DNA from: Roseovarius sp. EL26
Lineage (GTDB): Bacteria; Pseudomonadota; Alphaproteobacteria; Rhodobacterales; Rhodobacteraceae
Length of the DNA stretch: 64,000 nt
Direction of reading: 5' to 3'
NCBI RefSeq assembly: GCF_900327775.1
Contig: NZ_OUMZ01000007.1
Span: 115 to 64,114, forward strand
The position numbers were made by a program, and so were the translations under genes. Under the pieces are notes generated by a model, which worked only from the letters and a program-made list of their open reading frames with translations, did no database searches and was not told where the DNA came from. Positions 1 through 9,267 of this stretch are shown here, in pieces (the stretch's first letter is position 1; each line of letters opens with the position of its first letter).

Positions 1-15
1 ATAGGCTTGATTTGA
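1..15 (+). rRNA. 23S rRNA, extreme 3' tail (partial)
   Basis: The first bases (ATAGGCTTGAT) resemble the last bases of alphaproteobacterial 23S rRNA as I remember them, and a 5S gene follows about 90 bases later, the normal order of an rRNA operon. The exact 3' boundary cannot be fixed from so little sequence; the gene body lies outside the window. Confidence 0.4.
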
Positions 16-101
16 TCCAGTAATAGCCAGACTATTACAAATCGAAATCAAAAGCATACACAACACAATGTACGTGACTTGGACATCAGAGGATTTTTCT
101 T

Positions 102-219
<118 letters not shown>

Positions 220-437
220 TAGTAAAATCCTCTATCTTTGTATCTCTCAATGCGATCAACAAAATCATCCAAAAAAAATACAATCAGAAAATTTTAATGC
301 CTTGGGTATCCGTAACCGCATGCATTGCGCGCACGACATGTGACCAATCAAAGACAACTCAAAAAATCAACAAACCCGTGACTAGACTCCGATAGACATC
401 TGTTCCATTTATTCTGCAAAGAAACGGGGAGACAGAT

Positions 438-974
438 ATGTCAGATTTAGCATTCATTACAGACGGGACGTTTGGCGTCGTATTCCTGATCGCGGGCTTG
501 ATCGACGCTGGGATTAACCACTGCCCGAATGAAGGCTGTATCGCTAAAAACGATGTTCAGGCCTACAACACCCTGTCCGTTGGCGAGACTGTCTTCCAAG
601 AAGATAGTGTCGGTGAAGAAGTTTACTATCGCCGCGATACAGGTTTTGCGACAGGCCCATTCCAATGGATCTATGGTGTTTCAGCCACCAGTGATGGTGA
701 GCTTTGGGCTGGTGTTGGGCAGGCGGTAACCTATTCGATCGCAAATGATAGGCTCTATACACAGCTGCATGCCATGGCGGGTCTTTATGAAGACGGCGAC
801 GGTGCTGACCTAGGAGGGCCGATTGAGTTCCGCTCTGGCATTGAGATTGGCTATCAAAACAAAAAGGGTGTGCGGATGGGGCTCAGCATAGATCACCGTT
901 CGAACGCTGGTCTTTATAGCGATAACCCCGGTCTCGAGACAGTACAATTTCGGGTTTCAATACCGACAAACTAA
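438..974 (+). CDS. PagL-like lipid A 3-O-deacylase (acyloxyacyl hydrolase)
   Basis: 178 residues. The C-terminal part has the PagL signature: a DHRSNAGL motif followed by NPGLE, giving His153, Ser155 and Glu167. The His-x-Ser spacing and the Glu 14 residues after the His match the catalytic triad of Pseudomonas PagL. PagL enzymes are outer-membrane beta-barrels that remove an acyl chain from the 3 position of lipid A. A GGGGAGA ribosome site 6 bases before the ATG supports this start. Oddly, the N terminus lacks a classical Sec signal: there is a hydrophobic stretch at about residues 11-24 but no basic residue in front of it. It stands alone between the rRNA operon and minus-strand glycosyltransferases. 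Family call firm; membrane targeting uncertain. Confidence 0.8.
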   Translation: MSDLAFITDGTFGVVFLIAGLIDAGINHCPNEGCIAKNDVQAYNTLSVGETVFQEDSVGEEVYYRRDTGFATGPFQWIYGVSATSDGELWAGVGQAVTYSIANDRLYTQLHAMAGLYEDGDGADLGGPIEFRSGIEIGYQNKKGVRMGLSIDHRSNAGLYSDNPGLETVQFRVSIPTN

Positions 975-1093
975 TCCCTGTCGTTTACCCACAGTAGGCA
1001 ATTCAATATCGCGGCCTTCAAATCTAGGATGAATTAAATGGGCACTGGGCTGGTACGAATACGCGACAGCTTCATGTTGGAGGTGATGCCAAT

Positions 1094-2236
1094 TTAGCGG
1101 ACAAAGACTTCTTCTAAGGCGCTCGTACCTTCTAGACGTTTGTCGATGTCAGCTAAAGCTTGGGCAAGTTCCACACTGTTTAGATTTGCCCAAGTATCAC
1201 CGCCTGAAATGAACCCGTTTTGTTTCAGGTTTTTTTGTATGCACGGGAAGCTCATCAAACTATATAATTCGTTGTGCTGCGTTTTGCCGTTGATCCCCCA
1301 AAACCGGTGAACTTCGTTGATCAAAAGTGGGGTGACATCTGCAAATTTTTCAAGCTGCGTTTTGAAGTCACTAATCAAAGTGCCGGGCCGGCGGTTCAAG
1401 ATGGCGATACAGCTGTTTTTATTCGCAAAAAAGGCAGCGAGATGTAAGGCGGAGCCATCTAAGGATATGATTTTCTGCGCAGCTTTGTATCGTGCGATTT
1501 GGACTTCAATGGGATGCTCCTGCGGATGAAATATCTCGTAGCCCTCAGCTGCCAAATGTTGCTCAAGCTGTGCTTCACCCAAAATAGAGCCACGTTTCAC
1601 AAACAACCTGCTCCGAGAAATGTATAACATTTTGGAGCCTTCGGGAGAGATGTTTTTGCCCAGATTAGCATGGATGAAATCCCTGTACTCTGGGGCACCA
1701 GCGATCATCGCGTGCATGCCAAACCCTTGCGGAGGTATAACCAAGTGTTCGACACGCAAAGGTGCATTCGATAGCATAAAACTGAGATCTGACACACCTA
1801 AGGCGTCAAAAAAGCCTTCGTGGCCGTGGAGCAACCGCTTAGGCCAAGTCATTTTCTTTTTTGGAATATAAATGATGCCGTCCAAGGGAAGTGGACTGTG
1901 TGCGAGCCCCCAAAGACGGCTGGTGGATTCACATAGGAAATGCCCGAAATGGCCATACATCATGCCACCAAACATCCAGGTTCCTCGTAGTGTTTCTATT
2001 TCATCCTCATTTGGAAGGTGGGCGGGTAGCATAATTCGATGGTTTGGATTGCGCCAAAGGCTAGCAACGTCAGACCATTCTCCGCTTGCTGTATAGACCC
2101 CCCCGGGGCGTGATGCCCCGCGTGCTGAGCCCTCTGCCCAAGACATGACAACAGCATCCTTCAGGACTTGGATCTGCCCCTTCAAAGGTTGGTTAGAATC
2201 AAAGTCCAGAGAGGGGGGTAAAGCGGGTGCTGACAT
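1094..2236 (-). CDS. Glycosyltransferase family 61 (DUF563)
   Basis: About 380 residues. Two GT61/DUF563 landmarks are visible: GHFGHFLCES in the first half, and in the second half an ISRSR stretch followed by a block ending in ISLDGSALHLAAF, the usual donor-binding end of the family. In bacteria these enzymes are mostly found in capsule and exopolysaccharide loci; donor and acceptor cannot be read here. I chose the ATG at 2236, which has GGA about 8 bases upstream; a TTG five codons earlier (2251) is possible. It is the most downstream of three minus-strand glycosyltransferase genes, 178 bases past the next, so co-transcription is possible but not tight. Confident on family, not on substrate. 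Confidence 0.8.
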   Translation of the reverse strand: MSAPALPPSLDFDSNQPLKGQIQVLKDAVVMSWAEGSARGASRPGGVYTASGEWSDVASLWRNPNHRIMLPAHLPNEDEIETLRGTWMFGGMMYGHFGHFLCESTSRLWGLAHSPLPLDGIIYIPKKKMTWPKRLLHGHEGFFDALGVSDLSFMLSNAPLRVEHLVIPPQGFGMHAMIAGAPEYRDFIHANLGKNISPEGSKMLYISRSRLFVKRGSILGEAQLEQHLAAEGYEIFHPQEHPIEVQIARYKAAQKIISLDGSALHLAAFFANKNSCIAILNRRPGTLISDFKTQLEKFADVTPLLINEVHRFWGINGKTQHNELYSLMSFPCIQKNLKQNGFISGGDTWANLNSVELAQALADIDKRLEGTSALEEVFVR

Positions 2237-2414
2237 AGCGTGAAGTTCCAAAATCTTACTGATGTTCGTTAGCGAAAAGATCGGATTTAGGTATCTGATA
2301 AGACCCTGATAATGCGAATGTTAAACAGGGTCAGAATCGAAAGTAAGGGAAAATCCTAACAGCTTGGATGTTGCACTGTGTTTAATGCACAAACAACGCG
2401 GTTTCTCCGTACTT

Positions 2415-3281
2415 TCAGACAATGCCTGCAAGCTCGGGTGGAATGGTGGTGTAAAGCCCTTCAAACGACCCGCGCGGGTCTTTGCTGTTGCGGCAACGTT
2501 TTGCGGGGCTGCCGTCTTCTTCAAAGGGAAAGTCACGTAATCCGATACTTTTGGCCTCTTCGAATTCCAACAGTGGCCGTGTGGCGGCCTCGGATATCTG
2601 CGACAGCCTGCCTTGTTGATGCGATAAGTGCGATACATGCAAGCCGTCTGGTCCGCCACGTGTCAGGTGGCGCTCATACGCAAGCTTCTGATCACTCAGC
2701 GCTAGGTGAACGAGATAGAATTCAGGATCTATTTCCACAGGTCGATTTATCAACCGGTGGGCGCCGCCGGTCCAATTGTTCCAGCGCCAAATTGCAAAAG
2801 GTTTACTGTATTTATCCGAGACGTAAGCATAACGGCGTTGGCCTAAGATAGGTTCGCTCCGTACAAGTTCAGGTTCAGTCGAACCTCGTTGCACCACATC
2901 AAGCCCCAAGGCATAAATATATCCCCGGTCACTGTGTTTTCGAAGAGCGGTTACAAAATCCTGTTCTGATTTTGGGCTGCGTATAACATATTCGTCCACA
3001 TCGGTGCGCAGTACATATTGGTATTTTCTGCGAAGCGCGTTTGCTTTACCTGACATATAGCCTGCGATGAAACGATCATTTTTGATGCGACGATGCGGCG
3101 ACCCTTCGATGTACTCGACTGTGATGCCACTAAGGTCGACATCAGTTTCCCAGTCATTGCCATCCAAATGAACAAAGAGATTTTCCCGCCCAACAATTGA
3201 CGAATAATGATCAATCCATTTCTGCAAATAGAATGCGTCATGTTTGACGTGTGTTGTGGCGCAAATCGGTAATTTTGCCAA
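2415..3281 (-). CDS. Glycosyltransferase family 2-like protein (GT-A fold)
   Basis: 288 residues. It starts with a short beta-strand and a helix containing KWIDHY, as in the Glyco_tranf_2_4-type proteins of Roseobacters, and has a metal-binding motif in VLRTDVDEYV (Asp-x-Asp-Glu) near residue 95. Such proteins are cytoplasmic GT-A enzymes that use nucleotide sugars. The start codon is TTG at 3281: an AAGGAG ribosome site lies about 6 bases upstream and no better start is near. Only 23 bases separate it from the upstream glycosyltransferase gene at 3305, so the two are probably one transcript. No membrane segments seen. Substrate unknown. Confidence 0.72.
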   Translation of the reverse strand: MAKLPICATTHVKHDAFYLQKWIDHYSSIVGRENLFVHLDGNDWETDVDLSGITVEYIEGSPHRRIKNDRFIAGYMSGKANALRRKYQYVLRTDVDEYVIRSPKSEQDFVTALRKHSDRGYIYALGLDVVQRGSTEPELVRSEPILGQRRYAYVSDKYSKPFAIWRWNNWTGGAHRLINRPVEIDPEFYLVHLALSDQKLAYERHLTRGGPDGLHVSHLSHQQGRLSQISEAATRPLLEFEEAKSIGLRDFPFEEDGSPAKRCRNSKDPRGSFEGLYTTIPPELAGIV

Positions 3282-3304
3282 ACCAATCTCCTTTTGAGAA
3301 GCGT

Positions 3305-4195
3305 TTATTGCGTTCGTGTGAAATGTTTTAACCAGTGTTCAACGGCCGCTTTTTCGCTCGCCGGTGTTTGAGATATTACTGATTGCAAGAGGTTTTGGCA
3401 CGTGTCGTTTCCCCTAAAATGCGCAGGCATATGGTAATGCATTACCTTGATGTCGTCGGGCAGTTCCTTTTTTCGACGATACAATGAAAAGTTGTGAAAT
3501 TCATCCAGGACATGAAGTGTCGCACCAGCGCGGGATATCGCGACAGGCAGGCTTATTTGATCCAGCCAAGGTCTTTTGTTTTCAATGTTAATGCTGTTGT
3601 CGACGGTTTTCGCGGTATCAAGCCAAACCTCAGGAAATCGAAGCCCATCCGGTCCTGCGGTTTCTGAGAACCCAACTAAACCGCCATTAAAATAGGGCAT
3701 CATCGCGATGCGCCGGCCCCGTGTAAGGCGTATTTTCTCAGAGGGTAAGGGAAGATCAAAATAGCTGTACAGCGGTACCCAGTCTTCATCCGCACGCCCC
3801 CACGTCGGCACGCCTTCGGGCACTCCGGATACTGTTCTGTCCTGGCATATTTGGTCAAGGTTGCAAGGGCCAGATAAAATCATGTCAGTGTCAAGAAACA
3901 CAGACCAAGGAGTGTCGCGGGGTTCACAGCAGGCCAAGATTTTATTGCCATGAGGGTAATCTGTGGCCCAGCCAGGTGCCGCATTGTCAAACAAGCTGCG
4001 CTTGACATCATACCGAGCCATCATTTGGATAAACATCTCGGACTGAGTGTCGATGTTGTTCGCCGGAGAGTAGGCGATAATATCAACGTTATTACCGTGA
4101 TGTGCCCTAATAGACGCCACCAACAAAGTGGCCATCACTTCGTGTTTTTGCCCATCTACAACAAAAATGAATGACACTTTGACCATTGAGTGCAT
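3305..4195 (-). CDS. Putative nucleotide-sugar glycosyltransferase (GT-A, DxD)
   Basis: 296 residues. An N-terminal hydrophobic strand (VSFIFVVDG) followed by a Rossmann-like half and the motif WSVFLDTDMIL near residue 100 mark a GT-A nucleotide-sugar transferase; the D-T-D triplet is the expected metal and sugar-nucleotide site, in GT8-like surroundings. The later PYFNGGLVGFSE segment also resembles GT8-type acceptor loops. I do not recognise a characterised homologue. Two in-frame ATGs compete (4195 and 4186), neither with a clear ribosome site. It is the first gene of a three-gene minus-strand glycosyltransferase run; upstream are 285 AT-rich bases where its promoter should be. Acceptor and donor are unknown. 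Confidence 0.65.
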   Translation of the reverse strand: MHSMVKVSFIFVVDGQKHEVMATLLVASIRAHHGNNVDIIAYSPANNIDTQSEMFIQMMARYDVKRSLFDNAAPGWATDYPHGNKILACCEPRDTPWSVFLDTDMILSGPCNLDQICQDRTVSGVPEGVPTWGRADEDWVPLYSYFDLPLPSEKIRLTRGRRIAMMPYFNGGLVGFSETAGPDGLRFPEVWLDTAKTVDNSINIENKRPWLDQISLPVAISRAGATLHVLDEFHNFSLYRRKKELPDDIKVMHYHMPAHFRGNDTCQNLLQSVISQTPASEKAAVEHWLKHFTRTQ

Positions 4196-4480
4196 ACCGA
4201 TACTTATATGAATTAGATCACATTTGACTAGCGATACACGGCGACAATATCAAGGCTAGAGCCGTGTATGGTGCCCCTAATGAGGGTTTTGCAAATTCAG
4301 TTTATCTATTCACGTGTCGATGCATCTGATCAACTTGGTTTGAAAACGAAACTCTTGAGGCTTTGCGAGTGTTGGGTTCACAAATCATCGTTTTTCCCAA
4401 GGTGGATGATTGCATACTTGTCGAAATCGTTGGCGATATGGCCGCGCTGATCTCATGTTTTGATGAAAATGGGGGTGCTA

Positions 4481-4557
4481 TGGTAGCGGAGGAGGGACTT
4501 GAACCCCCGACACGCGGATTATGATTCCGCTGCTCTAACCAACTGAGCTACTCCGCC
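4481..4557 (-). tRNA. tRNA-Met (anticodon CAU, elongator type)
   Basis: Read on the minus strand this is a 77-base cloverleaf starting GGCGGAGTAGCTCAGTTGG and ending with an encoded CCA. The acceptor arms GGCGGAG and CTCCGCT pair; the anticodon stem GCGGA/TCCGC holds the loop ATCATAA, giving CAU; the T loop is GGTTCAAGTCC. It has a normal first pair, so it is not the initiator. A CAU tRNA could in principle be lysidine-modified tRNA-Ile, but the body matches elongator tRNA-Met of this group as I know it. Confidence 0.93.
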
Positions 4558-4625
4558 AAACCGTGGCGCTAGGTAGTCCACCACTAATGCTGCGTCAAGT
4601 GCAAAGTACACTCAAGTATAACAGA

Positions 4626-5585
4626 TTATTTGCGCCAGTCGAAAAACCCTGATCCAGCCTGCGTCAGTAACCGCGCGGCCATTTCACGGCCCAGTTCAGC
4701 GCCGTCTTCAATCGAGGCGGTTTGATCGTCTTTCAGGCATTCACTTCCATCCGGGCGCAGGATTTCACCGCGCAGGCGCAGGGTGCCACTGTCCAGTTCC
4801 GCAAGGCCCGCAATGGGCGTCTCGCACGAGCCGTCAAGTGCGGTTAAAAAGGCGCGTTCGGAATTCAAGCGTTGCGCTGTGTGCGTGTCGTGGATGGCGC
4901 TGAGCATTTCTGCCACGCGGCTGTCATTTGCGCGCCGTTCAATTCCGATCGCGCCCTGTGCAACGGCAGGCAGCATAACATCAGGTTCAATCGCAGAGCG
5001 GGCCACCTCAGCCCGCCCCAAACGCCGCAACCCGGCCATGGCGAGAAATGTGCAATCTGCTACGCCGTCATCAAGTTTTCTGAGACGCGTCTGTACGTTG
5101 CCGCGAAACTCAACGACCTGCAGATGCGGATACGCCACCAGCACCTGTGCTTTGCGCCGTAGCGATGAGGTGCCGACCTTTGCGCCCGCGGGCAGGTCAG
5201 CCAGTGCGCCCACATGCGGTGACACAAAGGCATCGCGCACATCTTCGCGTGGCAGGTAGCAATCCAGCAGCAACCCATCGGGTTGGGCCACAGGCATGTC
5301 TTTCATTGAATGGATAGCGATGTCGATGGAGCCGTTCAGCAGCGCCTCTTCGATCTCTTTGGTGAACAATCCCTTGCCGCCGATTTCCTTGAGCGGGCGA
5401 TCCGCGTCAATCATCTGGCGATTGTCGCCAGTGGTTTTGATCACCACGATCTCAAATGCGGCATCGGGCAGGTCGAATTCCTGCATCAACCGTTCACGGG
5501 TTTCATGGGCCTGCGCCAAGGCAAGTGGCGAGCCGCGAGTGCCAAGTTTCAGAGGGGCGATCGGGGAAGGGAGTGTAATTGTCAT
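4626..5585 (-). CDS. hemC: Porphobilinogen deaminase (hydroxymethylbilane synthase)
   Basis: 319 residues. Polymerises four porphobilinogen units into hydroxymethylbilane in tetrapyrrole synthesis; cytoplasmic. Family landmarks are all present: LGTRGSPLALAQA near the N terminus, GGKGLFTKEIE, IHSMKDMP with the catalytic Asp96, GTSSLRRKAQ, and DGSCETPIAG with Cys254, to which the dipyrromethane cofactor attaches. Length is normal for the family. Its start is 95 bases from that of hemE on the opposite strand, so the two heme genes share a divergent promoter region, a common alphaproteobacterial arrangement. tRNA-Met lies just past its 3' end. Nothing unusual. Confidence 0.97.
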   Translation of the reverse strand: MTITLPSPIAPLKLGTRGSPLALAQAHETRERLMQEFDLPDAAFEIVVIKTTGDNRQMIDADRPLKEIGGKGLFTKEIEEALLNGSIDIAIHSMKDMPVAQPDGLLLDCYLPREDVRDAFVSPHVGALADLPAGAKVGTSSLRRKAQVLVAYPHLQVVEFRGNVQTRLRKLDDGVADCTFLAMAGLRRLGRAEVARSAIEPDVMLPAVAQGAIGIERRANDSRVAEMLSAIHDTHTAQRLNSERAFLTALDGSCETPIAGLAELDSGTLRLRGEILRPDGSECLKDDQTASIEDGAELGREMAARLLTQAGSGFFDWRK

Positions 5586-5680
5586 ACCAGCGGTCTAGAC
5601 GCGGCAAAATGACATTACAAGAGACCTGCGCTTGACATCTTGTCGCCATAAGGTGACCACGCATGCAAACGGAGGGTGGC

Positions 5681-6712
5681 ATGACTGCAGAAAAAACGAT
5701 CCTGAAGGCGCTGGCGGGGGAAACTCAAGCTGTGCCACCGATCTGGATGATGCGCCAGGCTGGGCGTTATCTGCCCGAATATCGCGCCACACGGGCCGAG
5801 GCTGGAGATTTCCTCTCGTTGTGTTATAACAGCGATCTTGCAACCGAGGTGACCCTGCAGCCGATCCGACGCTACGGTTTTGATGCGTCAATTTTGTTTG
5901 CAGACATTTTGCTGTTGCCACAGGCATTGGGTGCAGATCTGTGGTTTGTCACCGGCGAAGGGCCGCGCTTGTCGACCATTACCAGTCAGCCCGAACTGGA
6001 TCAGCTGAAGCCTACGGCGGATATTCACGAAACACTCGCCCCGATCTATCAGACTGTACGAAATCTGTCGCAGGCCTTGCCCAAGGAAACCACACTGATC
6101 GGCTTTGCTGGCGCGCCGTGGACCGTCGCCACCTATATGATTGCCGGACGTGGAACACCCGATCAGGGGCCCGCCCATGCGCTAAAGGCAGAAAATAAGC
6201 CAGTGTTTGAAGGCATCATCGACCGACTGACCGAATCGACCATCGAATACCTGTCCGCCCAGATCGAAGCTGGGGCCGAAGTCGTTAAACTGTTCGACAG
6301 CTGGGCAGGGTCCCTTAAAGGCGATGATTTTGAGGCCTACGCGGTTGAACCAACCCGCAAGATCATTGCAGCACTCAAGGCTCGTCACCCTGACACGCCG
6401 ATCATAGCCTTCCCGCGCGAAGCGGGTGACGGCTACATCGGCTTCCATGAAAAAACCGGGGCAGACTGCGTGGCGTTGGATAATTCCGTCAGTCCCGAGT
6501 GGGCGGCCGAGTATGTGCAAACAGCGGGCTGTGTTCAGGGCAATCTGGCCTCACGACATATGGTCACGGGTGGAGATGAGCTGGTGCAGGACACGCGTCG
6601 CATCGTTGAGGCGTTCAAAGCTGGTCCACATATTTTCAATCTTGGCCACGGTATCACGCCAGACGCTGATCCCGACAATGTGCAGCGTATGATTGATGCG
6701 GTTCGCGGGTAA
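5681..6712 (+). CDS. hemE: Uroporphyrinogen decarboxylase
   Basis: 343 residues. Converts uroporphyrinogen III to coproporphyrinogen III, two steps after HemC. The N-terminal signature [11 protein letters not shown] is intact (about residues 25-35), and [13 protein letters not shown] and the C-terminal [10 protein letters not shown] are also typical. The start at 5681 is fixed by a strong GGAGGG site about 5 bases upstream; an upstream ATG at 5663 has none. Divergent from hemC. Its stop codon lies inside a perfect 16-base palindrome shared with the convergent threonine aldolase gene, leaving only 8 bases between the two genes. Confidence 0.97.
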   Translation: MTAEKTILKALAGETQAVPPIWMMRQAGRYLPEYRATRAEAGDFLSLCYNSDLATEVTLQPIRRYGFDASILFADILLLPQALGADLWFVTGEGPRLSTITSQPELDQLKPTADIHETLAPIYQTVRNLSQALPKETTLIGFAGAPWTVATYMIAGRGTPDQGPAHALKAENKPVFEGIIDRLTESTIEYLSAQIEAGAEVVKLFDSWAGSLKGDDFEAYAVEPTRKIIAALKARHPDTPIIAFPREAGDGYIGFHEKTGADCVALDNSVSPEWAAEYVQTAGCVQGNLASRHMVTGGDELVQDTRRIVEAFKAGPHIFNLGHGITPDADPDNVQRMIDAVRG

Positions 6713-6724
6713 GGGCGCCCTTAC
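6709..6724. terminator. Perfect palindrome spanning two convergent stop codons
   Basis: GTAAGGGCGCCCTTAC reads the same on both strands. It contains the hemE stop (TAA, 6710-6712) and, on the other strand, the ltaE stop (6721-6723). As RNA it could form a short GC-rich hairpin at the end of both messages, but neither side has a U tract, so termination is only a guess. Confidence 0.4.
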
Positions 6725-7764
6725 TTTGCCGCCGCAATAAACTGGTCAATCTCCGCTTCTGAAATTGACCAATCACAAACCAGACGCATGAGAAGCGGTT
6801 CATTTGGATCACCATCATCCAGCGGCCCTTCGAATAAGCCATAGACAGCGCCGGCCGCGTGCAGCTTTTGGTGGGTCGCGCGGGGCAATGTGGCAAAGAT
6901 CATGTTAACCTGTGGTTCATAGAGAATATTGGCACCCTCTACCTCGGCCAGACGGTTAGAGAGATAGGCACCACGGGCATTCGCCATCCGGGCCGTTGCT
7001 AGCCACAGATCATCAGTCAGGTACCCTTGCATCTGGGCCGACAGATACCGGTGCTTGGAAAACAGATGCGCCCCGCGTTTGCGGCGCAGTTCAAATTCCC
7101 ATGCTTTGGAAGGGTCAAAGAAAATAACTGCCTCCACACCCATGCAGCCATTTTTACTCCCGCCAAGTGAAACGGCGTCAACCCCGGCCTTCCACGTCAT
7201 CTCGGCAGGTGTGCAGCCCAGTGCAACTAGCGCATTGGTGAACCGCGCGCCGTCCATGTATGTGGGCAGGCTGTATTGCTTTGCGACCGTGGTCAGCGCC
7301 TCGATTTCGGCCACTGTGTAGATGCGACCGTTTTCTGTGGCTTGGGTCAAGGCCAGTGGGCCGCGCTGGGAGACATGGACGTCGCCCTTGACCCAGCTTG
7401 TGATCGCAGTTTTCAACCCTTCGGGGGTCAGCTTATCGCCTTCGCCAGCGAGCGTTAGTTTGGCCCCGCCCGTGTAAAATTCTGGGGCGTTGCATTCGTC
7501 GCGTTGGATATGTGCCATCTCTGAACAAAACACAGTATCCCAGGGCTGAGCCATACATGAAAGTGCCAATGAATTGGCGGCGGTGCCGGTGGCAACAAGG
7601 TAAACTGCCGCTTCAGGGGCTTCGAAAATCTCGCGGATTTGGGCGCGCACGCCATCCATGACCGTGTCTGCGCCATAGGAGGCCTGATAGCCACTGTTGG
7701 CTTTGATCACAGCGTCCAGAACTGCCGGGTGTGCTGGTCCACAGTTGTCTGATCCGAAATTCAT
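6721..7764 (-). CDS. ltaE: Low-specificity L-threonine aldolase
   Basis: 347 residues. A PLP fold-type I enzyme cleaving L-threonine or allo-threonine to glycine and acetaldehyde. Seen: the N-terminal MNFGSDNCGPAHPAVL, the YMDGARFTNAL region carrying the Asp that binds the PLP nitrogen, and SLGGSKNGCMG with the PLP lysine. Length fits the family. Its ATG overlaps the stop of the upstream ycgN-like gene by four bases (ATGA), so it is the last gene of a ribF-ycgN-ltaE operon. The functional link to those genes is not evident. It could also act on beta-hydroxy amino acids more widely, as the family is promiscuous. Confidence 0.92.
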   Translation of the reverse strand: MNFGSDNCGPAHPAVLDAVIKANSGYQASYGADTVMDGVRAQIREIFEAPEAAVYLVATGTAANSLALSCMAQPWDTVFCSEMAHIQRDECNAPEFYTGGAKLTLAGEGDKLTPEGLKTAITSWVKGDVHVSQRGPLALTQATENGRIYTVAEIEALTTVAKQYSLPTYMDGARFTNALVALGCTPAEMTWKAGVDAVSLGGSKNGCMGVEAVIFFDPSKAWEFELRRKRGAHLFSKHRYLSAQMQGYLTDDLWLATARMANARGAYLSNRLAEVEGANILYEPQVNMIFATLPRATHQKLHAAGAVYGLFEGPLDDGDPNEPLLMRLVCDWSISEAEIDQFIAAAK

Positions 7765-8234
7765 CCCAATGGCTCCTCGATCACGTGGTCTTCCCAGTCG
7801 TCTTCGTCAATTTCGAACTCTGGTACAGTACGATCCTGCATTGAGACACCTGCTGTGTGCACCGCATTCGGATCACCGGAAATCAGCGGGTGCCAATTGT
7901 AAAGCGGCTCGCCCTTCCACAAAAGTTTGTACGCGCAGGTTTCCGGCATCCAATAGAGGTTTTCCTCCATGTTGTCGGGGCTAAGGGTGATACATTCTGG
8001 GATGAACTGATGCCGGATCGGATATTGCGCGCAATGGCAGCTGCTATCGTCAAACAGGCGGCAAGCGACGCGGGTCAGGGCCACTTCACCAGTGTCTTCG
8101 TCTTCCAGCTTGTTCATGCAACACTTGCCGCAGCCATCACACAAAGCCTCCCACTCTTTCGGGGTCATCTTGTTCAGCGGTGTTTTTTCCCAAAAACGCG
8201 CGCGCAGGTCAGTGCGGTCAATTGGATCGGTCAT
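7761..8234 (-). CDS. YcgN-family (UPF0260) cysteine-cluster protein
   Basis: 157 residues from the ATG at 8234. The N-terminal ARFWEKTPLNKMTPKEWEALCDGCGKCC is typical of the YcgN family, whose cysteine cluster (C-x2-C-x2-CC here, with further cysteines at about residues 50-85) suggests metal or Fe-S binding; biochemical function is unknown. The start is set by a four-base ATGA overlap with the ribF stop; the longer reading frame from 8267 would run into ribF. Its own stop overlaps the ltaE start in the same way, so translation of the three genes is probably coupled. Confidence 0.9.
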   Translation of the reverse strand: MTDPIDRTDLRARFWEKTPLNKMTPKEWEALCDGCGKCCMNKLEDEDTGEVALTRVACRLFDDSSCHCAQYPIRHQFIPECITLSPDNMEENLYWMPETCAYKLLWKGEPLYNWHPLISGDPNAVHTAGVSMQDRTVPEFEIDEDDWEDHVIEEPLG

Positions 8235-9169
8235 AGGGCATCCAGAATGCTGCGGGCGCGAGTACAATCGTTACCCATCTGGGTGACAAAGGCCTCGAGC
8301 CCATCAAAGGTTTCTTCAGGGCGCAGGTAATCGACCAAAGCAACCGACATGTGACTGCCGTAAAGATCACCTGAGAAATCAAACAGGAAGGTTTCCAGAT
8401 TGGGCATCTCACCATTAAACATCGGGCGGGTGCCGATACTGGCGGCACCATGATACAGGCCCTTATGCGGGCCATCTAGTACATCCACCAGAACGGCGTA
8501 GACGCCAAATTTGGCCGGGTGGAGGCCCTCGATCGACATATTGGCGGTTGGGTAGCCCAAGGTGCGCCCACGTTGCTCACCGCCGATGATCGTGCCCTCA
8601 ATGCGGTGCCAATGGCCCAGCATGCTGGCGGCATCCCGGGGACGACCCTCGCTTAGCGCGTTGCGGATTGCGGTCGATGATACCTCGCCTCGGTCGCCTT
8701 CGATCAGCTCTGCAATGGTGACACCAAAACCCAACTGTTTGCCAAAGTCGATAAGATCCTGCGCATTGCCAGCGCGACCCTTTCCGAAACAAAAATCAGC
8801 CCCCACAACAACATGGCGCAGGCCTAGCCCCTCGCAAATTACATCACGGGCGAATTCCTCAGGCGTAAGCGCTGACAGCGTGGCGCTGAAGTTCAACTCA
8901 TAGAGCCGCTGAACGCCCAATTTTTCCAGACGACTGGCGCGAGCCTCAGCGCTCATCAGGCGAAAGGGCGGGCTTTCTGGGGCAAAGAACTGCCTTGGAT
9001 GTGGCTCAAACGTCATGATGCCCAGTGGCGCGCCAATCTGTGATCCGGCGGCACGGGCAAGGTCGATCACGGACTGATGGCCCAAGTGCACGCCATCGAA
9101 ATTTCCGATCGCCACACTGGCACCCCGGTCTTCAGGCTCGATATAGTTATAATCACGAATAATGCGCAT
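8231..9169 (-). CDS. ribF: Bifunctional riboflavin kinase / FAD synthetase
   Basis: 312 residues. Makes FMN from riboflavin and then FAD. The N-terminal adenylyltransferase half has IGNFDGVHLGHQ; the C-terminal flavokinase half has GEQRGRTLGYPTANM followed by the GVYAV strand. Length is normal. First gene of a minus-strand operon with ycgN-like and ltaE genes, joined by two ATGA overlaps. About 100 bases separate its start from the sulfotransferase gene on the other strand. The flavin product may also serve the flavin enzymes 4-6 kb away, but no regulatory link is visible and I see no FMN riboswitch. Confidence 0.96.
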   Translation of the reverse strand: MRIIRDYNYIEPEDRGASVAIGNFDGVHLGHQSVIDLARAAGSQIGAPLGIMTFEPHPRQFFAPESPPFRLMSAEARASRLEKLGVQRLYELNFSATLSALTPEEFARDVICEGLGLRHVVVGADFCFGKGRAGNAQDLIDFGKQLGFGVTIAELIEGDRGEVSSTAIRNALSEGRPRDAASMLGHWHRIEGTIIGGEQRGRTLGYPTANMSIEGLHPAKFGVYAVLVDVLDGPHKGLYHGAASIGTRPMFNGEMPNLETFLFDFSGDLYGSHMSVALVDYLRPEETFDGLEAFVTQMGNDCTRARSILDAL

Positions 9170-9267
9170 GGCGCAGGGGTAGCGATATCACCTGTCAGGT
9201 GCAAGCGGGATGCTGGTGAACTGCGAGGCAATATTGTAGGCATGGCAAAACAATGTCGGAGACAGTG

